The translations under genes were made by a program, and so were the position numbers. A stretch of 64,000 bases of DNA from Lacinutrix algicola (GTDB lineage Bacteria > Bacteroidota > Bacteroidia > Flavobacteriales > Flavobacteriaceae): the NCBI RefSeq assembly GCF_001418085.1, contig NZ_LIQH01000020.1, positions 106,976 through 170,975 on the forward strand. The letters are read 5' to 3'. Below, one piece after another: positions 35,139-43,820 of the stretch. Positions within the stretch are counted from its first letter, which is position 1; each line of letters opens with the position of its first letter. The notes under the pieces are model-generated. The model had not been told where the DNA came from, made no database searches, and worked only from the letters and a program-made list of their open reading frames with translations.

Positions 35139-36221
35139 ATGCCTATAAATAAGTTTATTCCTACAAATTTATCAATAAAAGAGATTAATGGTACAATTTC
35201 TTGGTCTTCTCCAAGTAACATTGCTTTGGTAAAGTATTGGGGGAAGAAAGAAAACCAAATACCAGAGAATCAATCTATTAGTTTTACGTTAGATGCTTGT
35301 AAAACAATAACGAAATTAACGTATTCTAAAAGAGAGAAGAATAAGGAAAACTTCTCTTTTCAAGTGTTTTTAGATAGGGTTCATAAACCTGATTTTGAGC
35401 CAAAAATCACTACTTTTTTTACAAGAATTGAACAGTACTTGCCTTTTTTAAAAGAGTTTTATTTTAAAATTGAAACAGAAAATACTTTTCCACACAGTTC
35501 AGGTATTGCGTCTTCTGCATCAGGAATGAGTGCATTAGCTTTGTGTTTAATGAGTATTGAAAAAGAGTTGAATCCTGAGATAACAGAGGAAGATTTTATT
35601 AAAAAAGCGTCGTTTTTAGCAAGATTAGGTTCAGGAAGTGCTTGTAGGAGTTTAGAAGGCGATTTGGTTGTTTGGGGAAAGCATGATGATATTGAGGGAA
35701 GTAGCGATTTATTTGGTGTAAAATACCCTTATAAAGTTCATGAGAATTTTAAAAATTATCAAGACACCATTTTATTAGTAGATAAAGGAGAAAAACAAGT
35801 AAGCAGTACTGTTGGACATGGTTTAATGCATGGGCATCCTTTTGCTCAAGAACGTTTTAAGCAAGCAGATGAGAATATAACAAAAATTAAAGCTATTCTA
35901 GAATCGGGAGATTTAGACGCTTTTATTGCTCTAGTTGAAAGCGAAGCACTAACGCTTCATGCTATGATGATGACGAGTATGCCTTATTTCATATTAATGA
36001 AACCGAATACTCTCGAAATAATTAATAAAATATGGAGTTTTAGAAAAGAAACAGGCTTACATATTAGTTTTACCTTAGATGCAGGTGCAAATGTACATAT
36101 TTTGTATCCAGAGAATGAAACTAAAGCAATTATTGAGTTCATTAAAACAGAGTTAGTTGCATATTGTCAAAACGGTCATTATATTTGCGATAGAATTGGT
36201 TTTGGTGCAAAACAATTGTAA
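35139..36221 (+). CDS. mvaD: Diphosphomevalonate decarboxylase
   Basis: A 360-residue GHMP-superfamily enzyme from ATG 35139, chosen because the -7 element overlaps the upstream GTG. Motifs: WSSPSNIALVKYWGK at the N-terminus, the P-loop-like PHSSGIASSASGMSALALC, ARLGSGSACRS, and the catalytic-Asp block SFTLDAGANVHILYP. It converts mevalonate diphosphate to isopentenyl diphosphate with ATP. It heads a cluster with a GHMP kinase and a UbiA prenyltransferase, so isoprenoid precursor and lipid synthesis are co-located. Confidence 0.93.
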   Translation: MPINKFIPTNLSIKEINGTISWSSPSNIALVKYWGKKENQIPENQSISFTLDACKTITKLTYSKREKNKENFSFQVFLDRVHKPDFEPKITTFFTRIEQYLPFLKEFYFKIETENTFPHSSGIASSASGMSALALCLMSIEKELNPEITEEDFIKKASFLARLGSGSACRSLEGDLVVWGKHDDIEGSSDLFGVKYPYKVHENFKNYQDTILLVDKGEKQVSSTVGHGLMHGHPFAQERFKQADENITKIKAILESGDLDAFIALVESEALTLHAMMMTSMPYFILMKPNTLEIINKIWSFRKETGLHISFTLDAGANVHILYPENETKAIIEFIKTELVAYCQNGHYICDRIGFGAKQL

Positions 36222-36248
36222 CTTTAAAACCAAGAACTTAAATAACAT

Positions 36249-37178
36249 ATGAAAGGTCCACTTTTCTACTCAAAAATCCTACTTTTCGGAGAATATGGAA
36301 TCATTAAAGATTCTAAAGGATTATCAATACCATATAATTTTTATAATGGCGCTTTAAAGACGGATGAAAATCCTAATGAAGAATCTAAGAAATCTAATGA
36401 GAGCTTAATAAAATTTGCTACATATTTAGACAATATAAGTGAAGATTTAGTGGTTTTTGAAATTGAGAAACTAAAGGCTGATGTAGCTGATGGAATGTAT
36501 TTCGATTCGTCAATACCTCAAGGATACGGTGTTGGAAGTAGTGGTGCTTTAGTAGCTGCTATTTACGATAAGTATGCACTTAATAAAATTACTGTTCTTG
36601 AAAATTTAACGAGAGAGAAATTACTACAATTAAAAACTGTTTTCTCTGAAATGGAATCTTTTTTTCACGGTAAATCTTCTGGATTAGATCCTTTAAATAG
36701 TTATTTAAGCTTGCCAATACTTATTAATTCTAAAGATAATATTGAGGCTACAGGAATACCAACACAAAGCACATCTGGAAAAGGAGCCGTGTTTTTATTA
36801 GATAGTGGTATTACAGGAGAAACTGCTCCAATGGTTAGCATTTTTATGGAAAACATGAAACAAGAAGGTTTCCGTAATATGCTTAAAACACAATTTATTA
36901 AGCATACAGATGCTTGTGTTGAAGATTTTTTAAAAGGAGATATAAAGTCTCTTTTTAGTAACACTAAGCAATTGTCTAAAGTGGTGCTTAACAATTTTAA
37001 ACCAATGATTCCAGCTCAGTTTCATGAGCTTTGGAAAAAAGGTATTGATACTAACGATTATTACCTTAAGCTTTGCGGTTCTGGTGGTGGTGGTTATATT
37101 TTAGGTTTTACTCAAGATATTATAAAGGCAGAAAAATCTCTTAAAGATTATAAGCTTGAAGTAGTGTATAATTTTTAG
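36249..37178 (+). CDS. GHMP kinase, probable mevalonate kinase
   Basis: A 309-residue protein beginning GPLFYSKILLFGEYGIIKDS, the GHMP N-terminal strand. The ATP-binding motif 2 is SIPQGYGVGSSGALVAA, a SFFHGKSSGLDPLNSYLS block follows, and the C-terminal motif 3 is LCGSGGGGYILGF. Position between mvaD and the UbiA gene favours mevalonate kinase, but phosphomevalonate kinase of the same superfamily cannot be excluded. It is cytosolic, 27 bp after mvaD, and surely co-transcribed. Confidence 0.85.
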   Translation: MKGPLFYSKILLFGEYGIIKDSKGLSIPYNFYNGALKTDENPNEESKKSNESLIKFATYLDNISEDLVVFEIEKLKADVADGMYFDSSIPQGYGVGSSGALVAAIYDKYALNKITVLENLTREKLLQLKTVFSEMESFFHGKSSGLDPLNSYLSLPILINSKDNIEATGIPTQSTSGKGAVFLLDSGITGETAPMVSIFMENMKQEGFRNMLKTQFIKHTDACVEDFLKGDIKSLFSNTKQLSKVVLNNFKPMIPAQFHELWKKGIDTNDYYLKLCGSGGGGYILGFTQDIIKAEKSLKDYKLEVVYNF

Positions 37179-37248
37179 ACTACAATTTTTGTAAAATCTA
37201 GACGTTCAGAGAATACCCAATATCACATAAAATTATCGATAAAAGTTT

Positions 37249-38154
37249 ATGTTCACTAGAAAGCAGAAACACATTCTACTCAAGTTCTTTAGTTTGTTTT
37301 CCGTTGTTCGTGGTTACAATATTCTTGTTATTGTAATTGCGCAATACCTAACATCTGTTTACATATTCGCACACAATATCCCTGTTAAAAAGGTGTTGTT
37401 AGATTTAAATTTATTAATGCTTGTATTGGCTTCGGCTGCAGTTGTTGCAGCAGGTTATATTATCAATAATTTTTACGATTCCGAAAAAGATTTAATCAAT
37501 AGACCTAACAAAACTATGTTAGATAAATTGGTAAGTCAAAACACCAAATTGTCGTTTTATTTCATTTTAAACTTTTCGGCAATTGTTATGGCAAGTTATG
37601 TGTCGTTTAATCCTGTGTTATTCTTTTCGGCTTATATCTTTGCGATTTGGTTTTACTCTCACAAATTAAAAAAAATGCCCATAGTTGGTAATATTGTATC
37701 AGCTCTTTTAACTATAGCTCCGTTTTTTGCTATTTTTATCTATTATAAAAATTTTGATACAGTTATTTTTGTTCATGCCTCTTTTTTATTTTTAATTATT
37801 GCTATTAGGGAGTTAGCAAAAGATTTAGAAAATATGAAAGGAGATTTGGCGTTAAATTACAGAACCATTCCTGTGGTATATGGTGAAAAGACGTCTAAAA
37901 AAATGATTACTTTTTTAATTGTCTTAACACTAATTCCACTATACCTGTTAATTACCAAATTCGAAATTGGTTACATGACATATTACTTTTATTTAGCTAT
38001 AGCTTTACTTATTATTTTCTTAATTTTTCTTTGGAAATCAACAACAAAAACACATTATGTTATTTTACATAATATATTGAAAGTTATTATTGTGGCTGGT
38101 GTATTTGGTATTTTACTAATTGATGTTAATTTAGTTTTAAATCGTATTTTATAA
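37249..38154 (+). CDS. UbiA-family prenyltransferase (GGGP geranylgeranyltransferase-like)
   Basis: A 301-residue inner-membrane protein with about eight or nine helices. The first Asp-rich motif is NNFYDSEKDLINRPNK (the NxxxDxxxD motif). The second is DLENMKGDLALNYRTIPVVYG. The family transfers a polyprenyl chain to an aromatic or glycerol-phosphate acceptor. In Flavobacteriaceae this neighbour of mevalonate genes is usually named geranylgeranylglycerol-phosphate geranylgeranyltransferase, though the true product in bacteria is uncertain. Its TAA shares its last A with the ATG of the nitrilase gene. Confidence 0.85.
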   Translation: MFTRKQKHILLKFFSLFSVVRGYNILVIVIAQYLTSVYIFAHNIPVKKVLLDLNLLMLVLASAAVVAAGYIINNFYDSEKDLINRPNKTMLDKLVSQNTKLSFYFILNFSAIVMASYVSFNPVLFFSAYIFAIWFYSHKLKKMPIVGNIVSALLTIAPFFAIFIYYKNFDTVIFVHASFLFLIIAIRELAKDLENMKGDLALNYRTIPVVYGEKTSKKMITFLIVLTLIPLYLLITKFEIGYMTYYFYLAIALLIIFLIFLWKSTTKTHYVILHNILKVIIVAGVFGILLIDVNLVLNRIL

Positions 38155-39104
38155 TGGAAAGCACTTTAAAAATTGCAATGGCACAAATTTCTCCTGTGTT
38201 ATTGAATAAAGTTGAAACACTAAAAAAAGTAGAACACTCTATAATTGAAGCAGGTAAAAATGGATGCGAACTTATTGTTTTTGGAGAAGCACTAGTGCCA
38301 GGATATCCATTTTGGGTAGCTTTAACAGGTGGTGCAGAATGGGATACTAAAGTAAGTAAGGAATTACATGCAGAGTATGTAAGAAACTCTATTCAAATAG
38401 AAGCAGGCGAGCTTGACGGTATATGTAAATTAGCGAAAGCTCATGATATTGCTGTATATATAGGTATTATGGAGCGTGCAAAAAATAGAGGAGGACATTC
38501 AATATATGCTTCACTTGTTTATATTAATGCATTAGGTGAAATAAAATCGGTACATAGAAAACTTCAACCTACCTACGACGAAAGATTAACATGGTCTCCC
38601 GGAGATGGTAATGGATTACAGGTGCATAGTCTAAAACAATTTACAGTTGGCGGACTTAATTGTTGGGAAAACTGGATGCCTTTACCAAGAACAGCTTTGT
38701 ATGGTTTGGGAGAAAATCTACACATTGCAGTTTGGCCAGGAAGCGACCACAATACAAAGGATATTACACGCTTTATAGCAAGAGAATCGCGTTCTTTTGT
38801 GGTTTCAGTATCTAGTTTAATGACCAAGGAAATGTTTCCTGAGAACATGATACACCTTGATAAAGTATTAGAAAAATGTCCTGATGTTTTAGCAAATGGA
38901 GGCAGTTGTATTGCTGGACCAGATGGAGAGTGGATTGTAGAGCCAGTATTGCATAAAGAAGGATTAATAATTCAAGAAATAGATTTTAATCGTGTTTACG
39001 AAGAGCGTCAAAATTTTGACCCAGTAGGTCACTATTCACGCCCAGATATAACAAAACTTTCAGTAAATAGAGAAAGACAATCTACTGTAGAATATAAAGA
39101 TTAA
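38154..39104 (+). CDS. Nitrilase (carbon-nitrogen hydrolase superfamily, nitrilase branch)
   Basis: A 316-residue protein with the complete Glu-Lys-Cys triad: E45 in VFGEALVPGYPFW, K136 in VHRKLQPTYDERLTW, and C170 in GGLNCWENWMPLPR. The CWE(N/H)xxPL wording and FGEALVPGYPFW are marks of true nitrilases (branch 1) rather than amidases, so it should turn a nitrile into a carboxylic acid. It is translationally coupled to the UbiA gene (1-bp overlap), an unexpected partner for isoprenoid genes. The natural substrate is unknown. Confidence 0.9.
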   Translation: MESTLKIAMAQISPVLLNKVETLKKVEHSIIEAGKNGCELIVFGEALVPGYPFWVALTGGAEWDTKVSKELHAEYVRNSIQIEAGELDGICKLAKAHDIAVYIGIMERAKNRGGHSIYASLVYINALGEIKSVHRKLQPTYDERLTWSPGDGNGLQVHSLKQFTVGGLNCWENWMPLPRTALYGLGENLHIAVWPGSDHNTKDITRFIARESRSFVVSVSSLMTKEMFPENMIHLDKVLEKCPDVLANGGSCIAGPDGEWIVEPVLHKEGLIIQEIDFNRVYEERQNFDPVGHYSRPDITKLSVNRERQSTVEYKD

Positions 39105-39226
39105 TTACTCTCTTTATTTTCTCAGGTAAACTAAAGTGTTGTTTTGTAATTAGAAATCAATAAGTTATACTAAAGGGTTAATTAAACAAAGCATTAATTA
39201 AGTATAGTAGATGTTAAATTATAAAC

Positions 39227-39234
39227 TATCTTTG
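39227..39234 (+). promoter_or_regulatory. -7 promoter element (TATCTTTG)
   Basis: A perfect TAnnTTTG element 37 bp before the ATG at 39271. It shows that the pseudouridine-synthase-like gene has its own promoter. Confidence 0.6.
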
Positions 39235-39270
39235 CACCCTCAAAAATAGTTGAGAATAAAATTAGAAGCA

Positions 39271-40125
39271 ATGAGTAAACAAGGCGGACAAAGACAAGGA
39301 AAATCTGCTCCAAATGGAGGAAAGAAAGCTTACAAAAATAATTCAGGAAAAGATAATACTGGAATAAATAAATCGAACTCTAAAGGAAAAAAAGCAGTTC
39401 AGCCTAAAAAAGGAGCTGTTTCAGACGAGATTCGTTTAAATAAATATATTGCTAATTCAGGTGTCTGTTCACGTCGTGATGCAGATGTGCACATTGCAAC
39501 TGGTTTAGTAAGTGTAAATGGAAAGGTAGTCGTAGAAATGGGCTATAAAGTAAAAATAGATGATGAAGTTCGTTACGATGGATCAAGAATAACTCCTGAG
39601 AAAAAAGCTTATGTTCTATTAAATAAACCAAAAGGTTTTGCAACCACAACAAGTGAGCATAAAGGTAGAACAGTTATGGATCTTGTAGCTAATGCTACAC
39701 CATCTCGTATAAAGCCAATAGGGCGTTTGGGTAGAAATTCTACAGGTTTATTATTGTTTACAAACGATTCTAAAGTTGTATCTCGTTTTACAAGTTCTAA
39801 TAAAGGTGTTGAGCGTTTATTTCATTTAGAATTAGATAGCAATTTAAAACTAGACGATTTAAAGAAAATTCGTGAGGGTGTTCGTATTGAAGGAAAGTTA
39901 ATTACTGTAGAAGAAATTGACTATGTAAACGATAAGAAAAACGAAATAGGTATAAAAATTAAGAATACAGGTAACACTGTGTTACATACTATATTCGATT
40001 ATTTTAAACATGAATTAGTAAGAATAGATTGCGTGCAAATAGCACATTTAACTAAAAAAGATATTCCTAGAGGTAACTGGAAAATATTAACAGAGCAGGA
40101 AGTGCAAATGTTAATGATGATGTAA
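39271..40125 (+). CDS. RsuA/RluB-type pseudouridine synthase homologue lacking the catalytic Asp
   Basis: A 284-residue protein from ATG 39271; the in-frame TTG at 39250 is a less likely start. Residues 1-50 are Lys/Gly/Asn-rich and basic. An S4 RNA-binding domain follows (IRLNKYIANSGVCSRRDAD), then the synthase fold from about 113. Motif II, normally GRLDxxTxGLLLxTND, reads GRLGRNSTGLLLFTND, so the catalytic Asp is Gly144 (codon GGT). The usual NRQVRRMF block reads NTVLHTIFDYF. Both changes sit in otherwise intact sequence (WKILTEQEVQ at the end). By family it would modify rRNA. I infer a non-catalytic RNA-binding or assembly role. Confidence 0.8.
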   Translation: MSKQGGQRQGKSAPNGGKKAYKNNSGKDNTGINKSNSKGKKAVQPKKGAVSDEIRLNKYIANSGVCSRRDADVHIATGLVSVNGKVVVEMGYKVKIDDEVRYDGSRITPEKKAYVLLNKPKGFATTTSEHKGRTVMDLVANATPSRIKPIGRLGRNSTGLLLFTNDSKVVSRFTSSNKGVERLFHLELDSNLKLDDLKKIREGVRIEGKLITVEEIDYVNDKKNEIGIKIKNTGNTVLHTIFDYFKHELVRIDCVQIAHLTKKDIPRGNWKILTEQEVQMLMMM

Positions 40126-40147
40126 ACTATTACGTCAAGAAAGATTA

Positions 40148-40178
40148 TAAAAACCGAGCGATGCTCGGTTTTTTTTGT
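40148..40178 (+). terminator. Intrinsic terminator
   Basis: AACCGAGC / GCTCGGTT with a GAT loop, then a run of T. It closes the pseudouridine-synthase-like unit. Confidence 0.9.
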
Positions 40179-40340
40179 TTTAAAAAATTATGTTAACAAT
40201 TGTAAAACAATAAGTTAAAACAGTCTTAAGGATTGGTATTAAGACAAGAAGTGCCATTATTTTTATGTAATTTTAGATAGCATTCAAAAGCCATTTATTT
40301 GGTTTGGTACTAAAAAATAGTGCGTTCTTAACTTTAAAAC

Positions 40341-41072
40341 ATGACTATGAAATTTTCTAATCTTTCAGTATTGTACATAAATTGTACATTAAAAAAATCA
40401 CCTCAAAAAAGTCATACAGATACTTTAATGAAAGTCTCTCAAAGCATTCTAAAAAAAGAGAATGTAACTTTCGAAACTATTCGATTAATAGACGAGGATG
40501 TTGCAACAGGCGTTTATCCGGACATGACAGAGCACGGTTTCGATAAAGATAGTTGGCCAGGAATTTTTGAAAAAGTAATGGCTGCAGATGTACTTATAAT
40601 TGGAACTCCAATTTGGTTGGGAGAGAAATCTTCTGAAGCACAAAAATTAATAGAGCGTTTGTATGCAATGAGTTCTCAAACTAATGATAAAGGACAATAC
40701 ATATTTTACGGTAAAGTAGGAGGTTGTATGGTTACTGGTAACGAAGATGGTGTTAAACATTGTGCAATGGGAATACTTTATGCTATGCAACATGTCGGTT
40801 ATTCTATACCGCCACAAGCAGATTCTGGTTGGATAGGTAAAGTAGGTCCAGGACCAAGTTATGGTGATACAGAATTTGGTGGAGAGAAATTAAAATCTCC
40901 AGTTGGTTTCGATTCTGATTTTACAAATAGAAATACCACATTCATGACATATAATTTACTGCATTTAGCCAAAATGATGAAAGCAAATAATGGTTATGAT
41001 AATTATGGGAATTCTAGAAAAGAATGGGATGATGGTACACATTGGGCTTTCGAAAATTCAGAATACAGATAA
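40341..41072 (+). CDS. Flavodoxin-fold FMN-dependent oxidoreductase
   Basis: A 243-residue cytosolic protein. The flavodoxin-like fold is shown by SVLYINCTLKKSPQKSHTDT (phosphate loop at strand 1), ADVLIIGTPIWLGEKSSEAQ (second FMN-contact loop) and KVGGCMVTGNEDGVKHCAMG (third loop). It belongs to the NADPH-dependent FMN reductase/WrbA-like group. It is transcribed alone. The next gene on this strand is more than 400 bp away across the RNA candidate. The start may be the second Met (40347). The substrate is unknown. Confidence 0.85.
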   Translation: MTMKFSNLSVLYINCTLKKSPQKSHTDTLMKVSQSILKKENVTFETIRLIDEDVATGVYPDMTEHGFDKDSWPGIFEKVMAADVLIIGTPIWLGEKSSEAQKLIERLYAMSSQTNDKGQYIFYGKVGGCMVTGNEDGVKHCAMGILYAMQHVGYSIPPQADSGWIGKVGPGPSYGDTEFGGEKLKSPVGFDSDFTNRNTTFMTYNLLHLAKMMKANNGYDNYGNSRKEWDDGTHWAFENSEYR

Positions 41073-41212
41073 ATAATAGGTGATTTTTATTGTGCTAACA
41101 CATATATTATTAGTGTGTTAGGAGTGTTTGAAATGGTTTTGTAAAAAATAATAACTTTTTTCATTGTAATTCAAAAAAAAGTATTTCATTTGTCACGACA
41201 AAAATAACACTT

Positions 41213-41220
41213 GTTTTTTG
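41213..41220 (+). promoter_or_regulatory. Promoter candidate of the structured RNA
   Basis: TTTG at 41189-41192 and GTTTTTTG (7 of 8 to TAnnTTTG) at 41213-41220 are 20 bp apart, the usual -33/-7 spacing in Bacteroidota. Predicted transcription starts near 41227. Confidence 0.4.
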
Positions 41221-41227
41221 CAAGTTT

Positions 41228-41459
41228 TATAGCTGAACAAATTGAACCATGTTTATACGTTCGGGCTTTTGGACATTAGGAAGTCATTTTCAAAAGCAGC
41301 TTATCGATTAAGCAACCGAATTTTAGAGCTAACTTCCGCTTTAACTACAATTGTTGCTAGCCAGCATAATTATGGCTTTGTGCCTACAACAGACCTAATT
41401 ATACAGGTCTGAATTCTTCACTATTATTTAAACTGAACTAAATTTCAGTCCTTTTTTTA
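41228..41459 (+). ncRNA. Structured RNA candidate with pseudoknot, ending in a terminator (leader of speA or independent RNA)
   Basis: This fills most of the 422-bp gap 41073-41494, and no ORF fits it. Pairings seen by eye: P1 TTCGG (41260-41264) with CCGAA (41316-41320); P2 GCTTTTG (41265-41271) with CAAAAGC (41291-41297); P3 GCTTA (41299-41303) with TAAGC (41309-41313). They form a compact three-way junction. The P2 loop GGAAGT (41279-41284) pairs with ACTTCC (41332-41337) as a pseudoknot. TGTTG (41352-41356) pairs with CAACA (41387-41391) around a smaller hairpin, and AGACCT (41391-41396) pairs with AGGTCT (41405-41410). It ends in an intrinsic terminator 36 bp before the speA ATG. I do not recognise a known class. 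Confidence 0.5.
41432..41458 (+). terminator. Intrinsic terminator ahead of speA
   Basis: ACTGAA / TTCAGT with a CTAAAT loop, then CC and a T-run (41452-41458). Its place between the folded region and speA suits either the end of a small RNA or an attenuator. Confidence 0.7.
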
Positions 41460-41494
41460 ATTGTTTTCAATTTTAACATTTTTATTAAATAATA

Positions 41495-42892
41495 ATGAAT
41501 ACTAAATATATTGATTTAATCAATCAAACTTTCGATTTCCCACAAGAGGAATTCACACTAGAAAAAAACCAATTACAATTTCATGGTATCGATCTTATGA
41601 AATTAGTAGAAGAATACGGTGGGCCTTTAAAATTCACTTATTTACCACAAATATCTAATAACATTCAGCGTGCAAAACAATGGTTTGCAAATGCAATAGA
41701 AAAGCATAATTATAAGGGTAATTATAATTATTGCTATTGTACTAAGAGTTCACATTTTAAGCACATTTTAAATGAAGCTTTAAAAAACGATATACACATA
41801 GAAACATCATCTGCTTTCGATATTGATATTGTAGAAAATCTGAAAGCTGAAGGAAAAATAAATAACGATACTTTTATAATTAGTAACGGTTTTAAGCGTG
41901 CACAATACATTACAAACATTGCACGATTAATAAATGGCGGACAGAAAAACTGTATTCCAATTATAGATAATTACGAGGAAATCGATTTATTGTCTGAGCA
42001 AGTAAAAGGAAAATATAACATTGGTATTCGTATAGCATCTGAAGAAGAGCCAAAATTCGAGTTTTACACGTCGCGTTTAGGTATTGGTTACAAGAATATT
42101 GTACCTTTTTATAAAAACCAAATTCAGGATAATAAAAAAGTAAACCTTAAAATGTTACACTTTTTTATTAATACAGGAATTCGCGATAATGCCTATTACT
42201 GGAACGAATTACAAAAATGTCTAAAGGTTTACACTAGCTTAAAGAAAATTTGTCCAAGTCTAGATAGTTTAAATATTGGTGGTGGATTTCCTATTAAAAA
42301 CTCATTAGTATTCGATTTCGATTATGAGTATTTAGTAGATGAAATTGTAAATCAAATTAAAACAACCTGTGAAGAAGAAGGTGTAGATGTGCCAAATATT
42401 TTCACAGAGTTTGGAAGCTTTACAGTTGGAGAAAGTGGTGGAGCCATTTACGAAATTTTGTACCAAAAACAACAAAACGATCGTGAGAAATGGAACATGA
42501 TAAACTCTTCTTTTATCACAACATTGCCAGATACTTGGGCAATTAACAAACGTTTTGTAATGCTACCTCTTAACAGATGGGAATCTAGTTACGAGCGTGT
42601 TTTACTTGGTGGTTTAACTTGTGATAGTGACGATTATTACAATAGTGAACAACATATGAATGCTATTTATTTACCAAAATACAACAAAGAAAAACCATTA
42701 TATATTGGCTTTTTTAACACAGGTGCATACCAAGAAACTATAGGTGGTTTTGGAGGTTTGCAACACTGCCTAATACCGTCACCAAAACACATTTTAATAG
42801 ATAAAGATGCAGACGGAAATATAACAACAAAACTATTTAGTGAACAACAAAAAAGTGAAGACTTACTTAAAATTTTAGGTTATGCAAAGTAA
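41495..42892 (+). CDS. speA: Arginine decarboxylase (PLP fold III, biosynthetic)
   Basis: A 465-residue enzyme of the alanine-racemase-fold decarboxylases. The PLP lysine is K84 in YCYCTKSSHF. The Gly-rich phosphate-binding block is SLNIGGGFPIKN, the IFTEFGSFTVGESGG block follows, and the C-terminal LGGLTCDSDD carries the second-subunit Cys-Asp motif. It decarboxylates arginine to agmatine. Length is shorter than E. coli SpeA (about 658), as usual in Bacteroidota. Its 3' end overlaps speB by 11 bp. Upstream lies the structured RNA and terminator, which may control it. Confidence 0.9.
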   Translation: MNTKYIDLINQTFDFPQEEFTLEKNQLQFHGIDLMKLVEEYGGPLKFTYLPQISNNIQRAKQWFANAIEKHNYKGNYNYCYCTKSSHFKHILNEALKNDIHIETSSAFDIDIVENLKAEGKINNDTFIISNGFKRAQYITNIARLINGGQKNCIPIIDNYEEIDLLSEQVKGKYNIGIRIASEEEPKFEFYTSRLGIGYKNIVPFYKNQIQDNKKVNLKMLHFFINTGIRDNAYYWNELQKCLKVYTSLKKICPSLDSLNIGGGFPIKNSLVFDFDYEYLVDEIVNQIKTTCEEEGVDVPNIFTEFGSFTVGESGGAIYEILYQKQQNDREKWNMINSSFITTLPDTWAINKRFVMLPLNRWESSYERVLLGGLTCDSDDYYNSEQHMNAIYLPKYNKEKPLYIGFFNTGAYQETIGGFGGLQHCLIPSPKHILIDKDADGNITTKLFSEQQKSEDLLKILGYAK

Positions 42893-43820
42893 AACTTATG
42901 CAGGTATTTCGGAAGAGTTTTCGAAACTTGATACAGCAAAAATCGTATTAATTCCTGTGCCTTACGATGGTACTAGCACTTGGCAAAAAGGTGCAGATAA
43001 AGGTCCTGAAGCATTTTTAAATGCATCAGAAAACATGGAGCTTTACGATATTGAAACAGAAACAGAAGTTTATAAACAAGGTGTTTATCTTGCAGATTCT
43101 GTAACTGAAAATACTTCTCCAGAAGCAATGGTAGAAGCGGTACATAAGGCAACAAAAAGCTACATAAAAAAGAACAAGTTCGTTACTATTTTTGGAGGTG
43201 AACATTCAATTTCTATAGGTACTATTCGTGCTTTTAACGAAATGTATAAAAACCTTACTGTATTACAATTAGATGCGCATGCAGATTTGCGTACAGAATA
43301 CGAAGGTTCTAAATGTAACCACGCTTGTGCAGTATACGAAGCTAGCCAGACTACAAATTTAATACAAGTTGGTATTCGCTCTATGGATGTTATAGAAACT
43401 ACGGTTATGGACAAAGAAAAAACATACTTTGCTCATGAAATGGCTATCGATGATACTTGGGTGGATTCTTCAATAGATCAAATGACAGAAAATGTTTTTA
43501 TTACTATAGATTTAGATGTTTTCGATCCTTCAATTATGCCAAGTACTGGAACTCCAGAACCGGGCGGTTTATTATGGTATGAAACATTAGAGTATTTAAA
43601 GCAGGTTTTCGAAGAGAAAAATGTTGTAGGATTTGATATTGTAGAATTATGCCCTAATAAAGACGAAAAATCTTCAGATTTTTTAGCAGCTAAATTGTAC
43701 TACAAAATGCTGAGTTATAAGTTTAAAAGTGAAGATGTTAAAAACGACTTTGATAATGAATATAAGACTTTAAAAGAAAAAAATAACAGTGCCAAATACA
43801 ACGAAGACGATGAGTACTAA
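42882..43820 (+). CDS. speB: Agmatinase
   Basis: A 312-residue ureohydrolase. The manganese-binding motifs are all present: GGEHSIS, LQLDAHADLRTEYE, and TIDLDVFDPSIMPSTGTPEPGG. It converts agmatine to putrescine and urea. It overlaps the upstream arginine decarboxylase by 11 bp and the downstream deoxyhypusine-synthase-like gene by 11 bp, so the three enzymes are translationally linked and the flow from arginine to putrescine is clear. Confidence 0.93.
   Translation: MQSKTYAGISEEFSKLDTAKIVLIPVPYDGTSTWQKGADKGPEAFLNASENMELYDIETETEVYKQGVYLADSVTENTSPEAMVEAVHKATKSYIKKNKFVTIFGGEHSISIGTIRAFNEMYKNLTVLQLDAHADLRTEYEGSKCNHACAVYEASQTTNLIQVGIRSMDVIETTVMDKEKTYFAHEMAIDDTWVDSSIDQMTENVFITIDLDVFDPSIMPSTGTPEPGGLLWYETLEYLKQVFEEKNVVGFDIVELCPNKDEKSSDFLAAKLYYKMLSYKFKSEDVKNDFDNEYKTLKEKNNSAKYNEDDEY

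Noticed and set aside
41320..41332. ATTTTAGAGCTA resembles the start of the S. pyogenes CRISPR repeat
   Set aside because: It is a single short match inside the folded RNA candidate. No repeats, spacers or cas genes are present.
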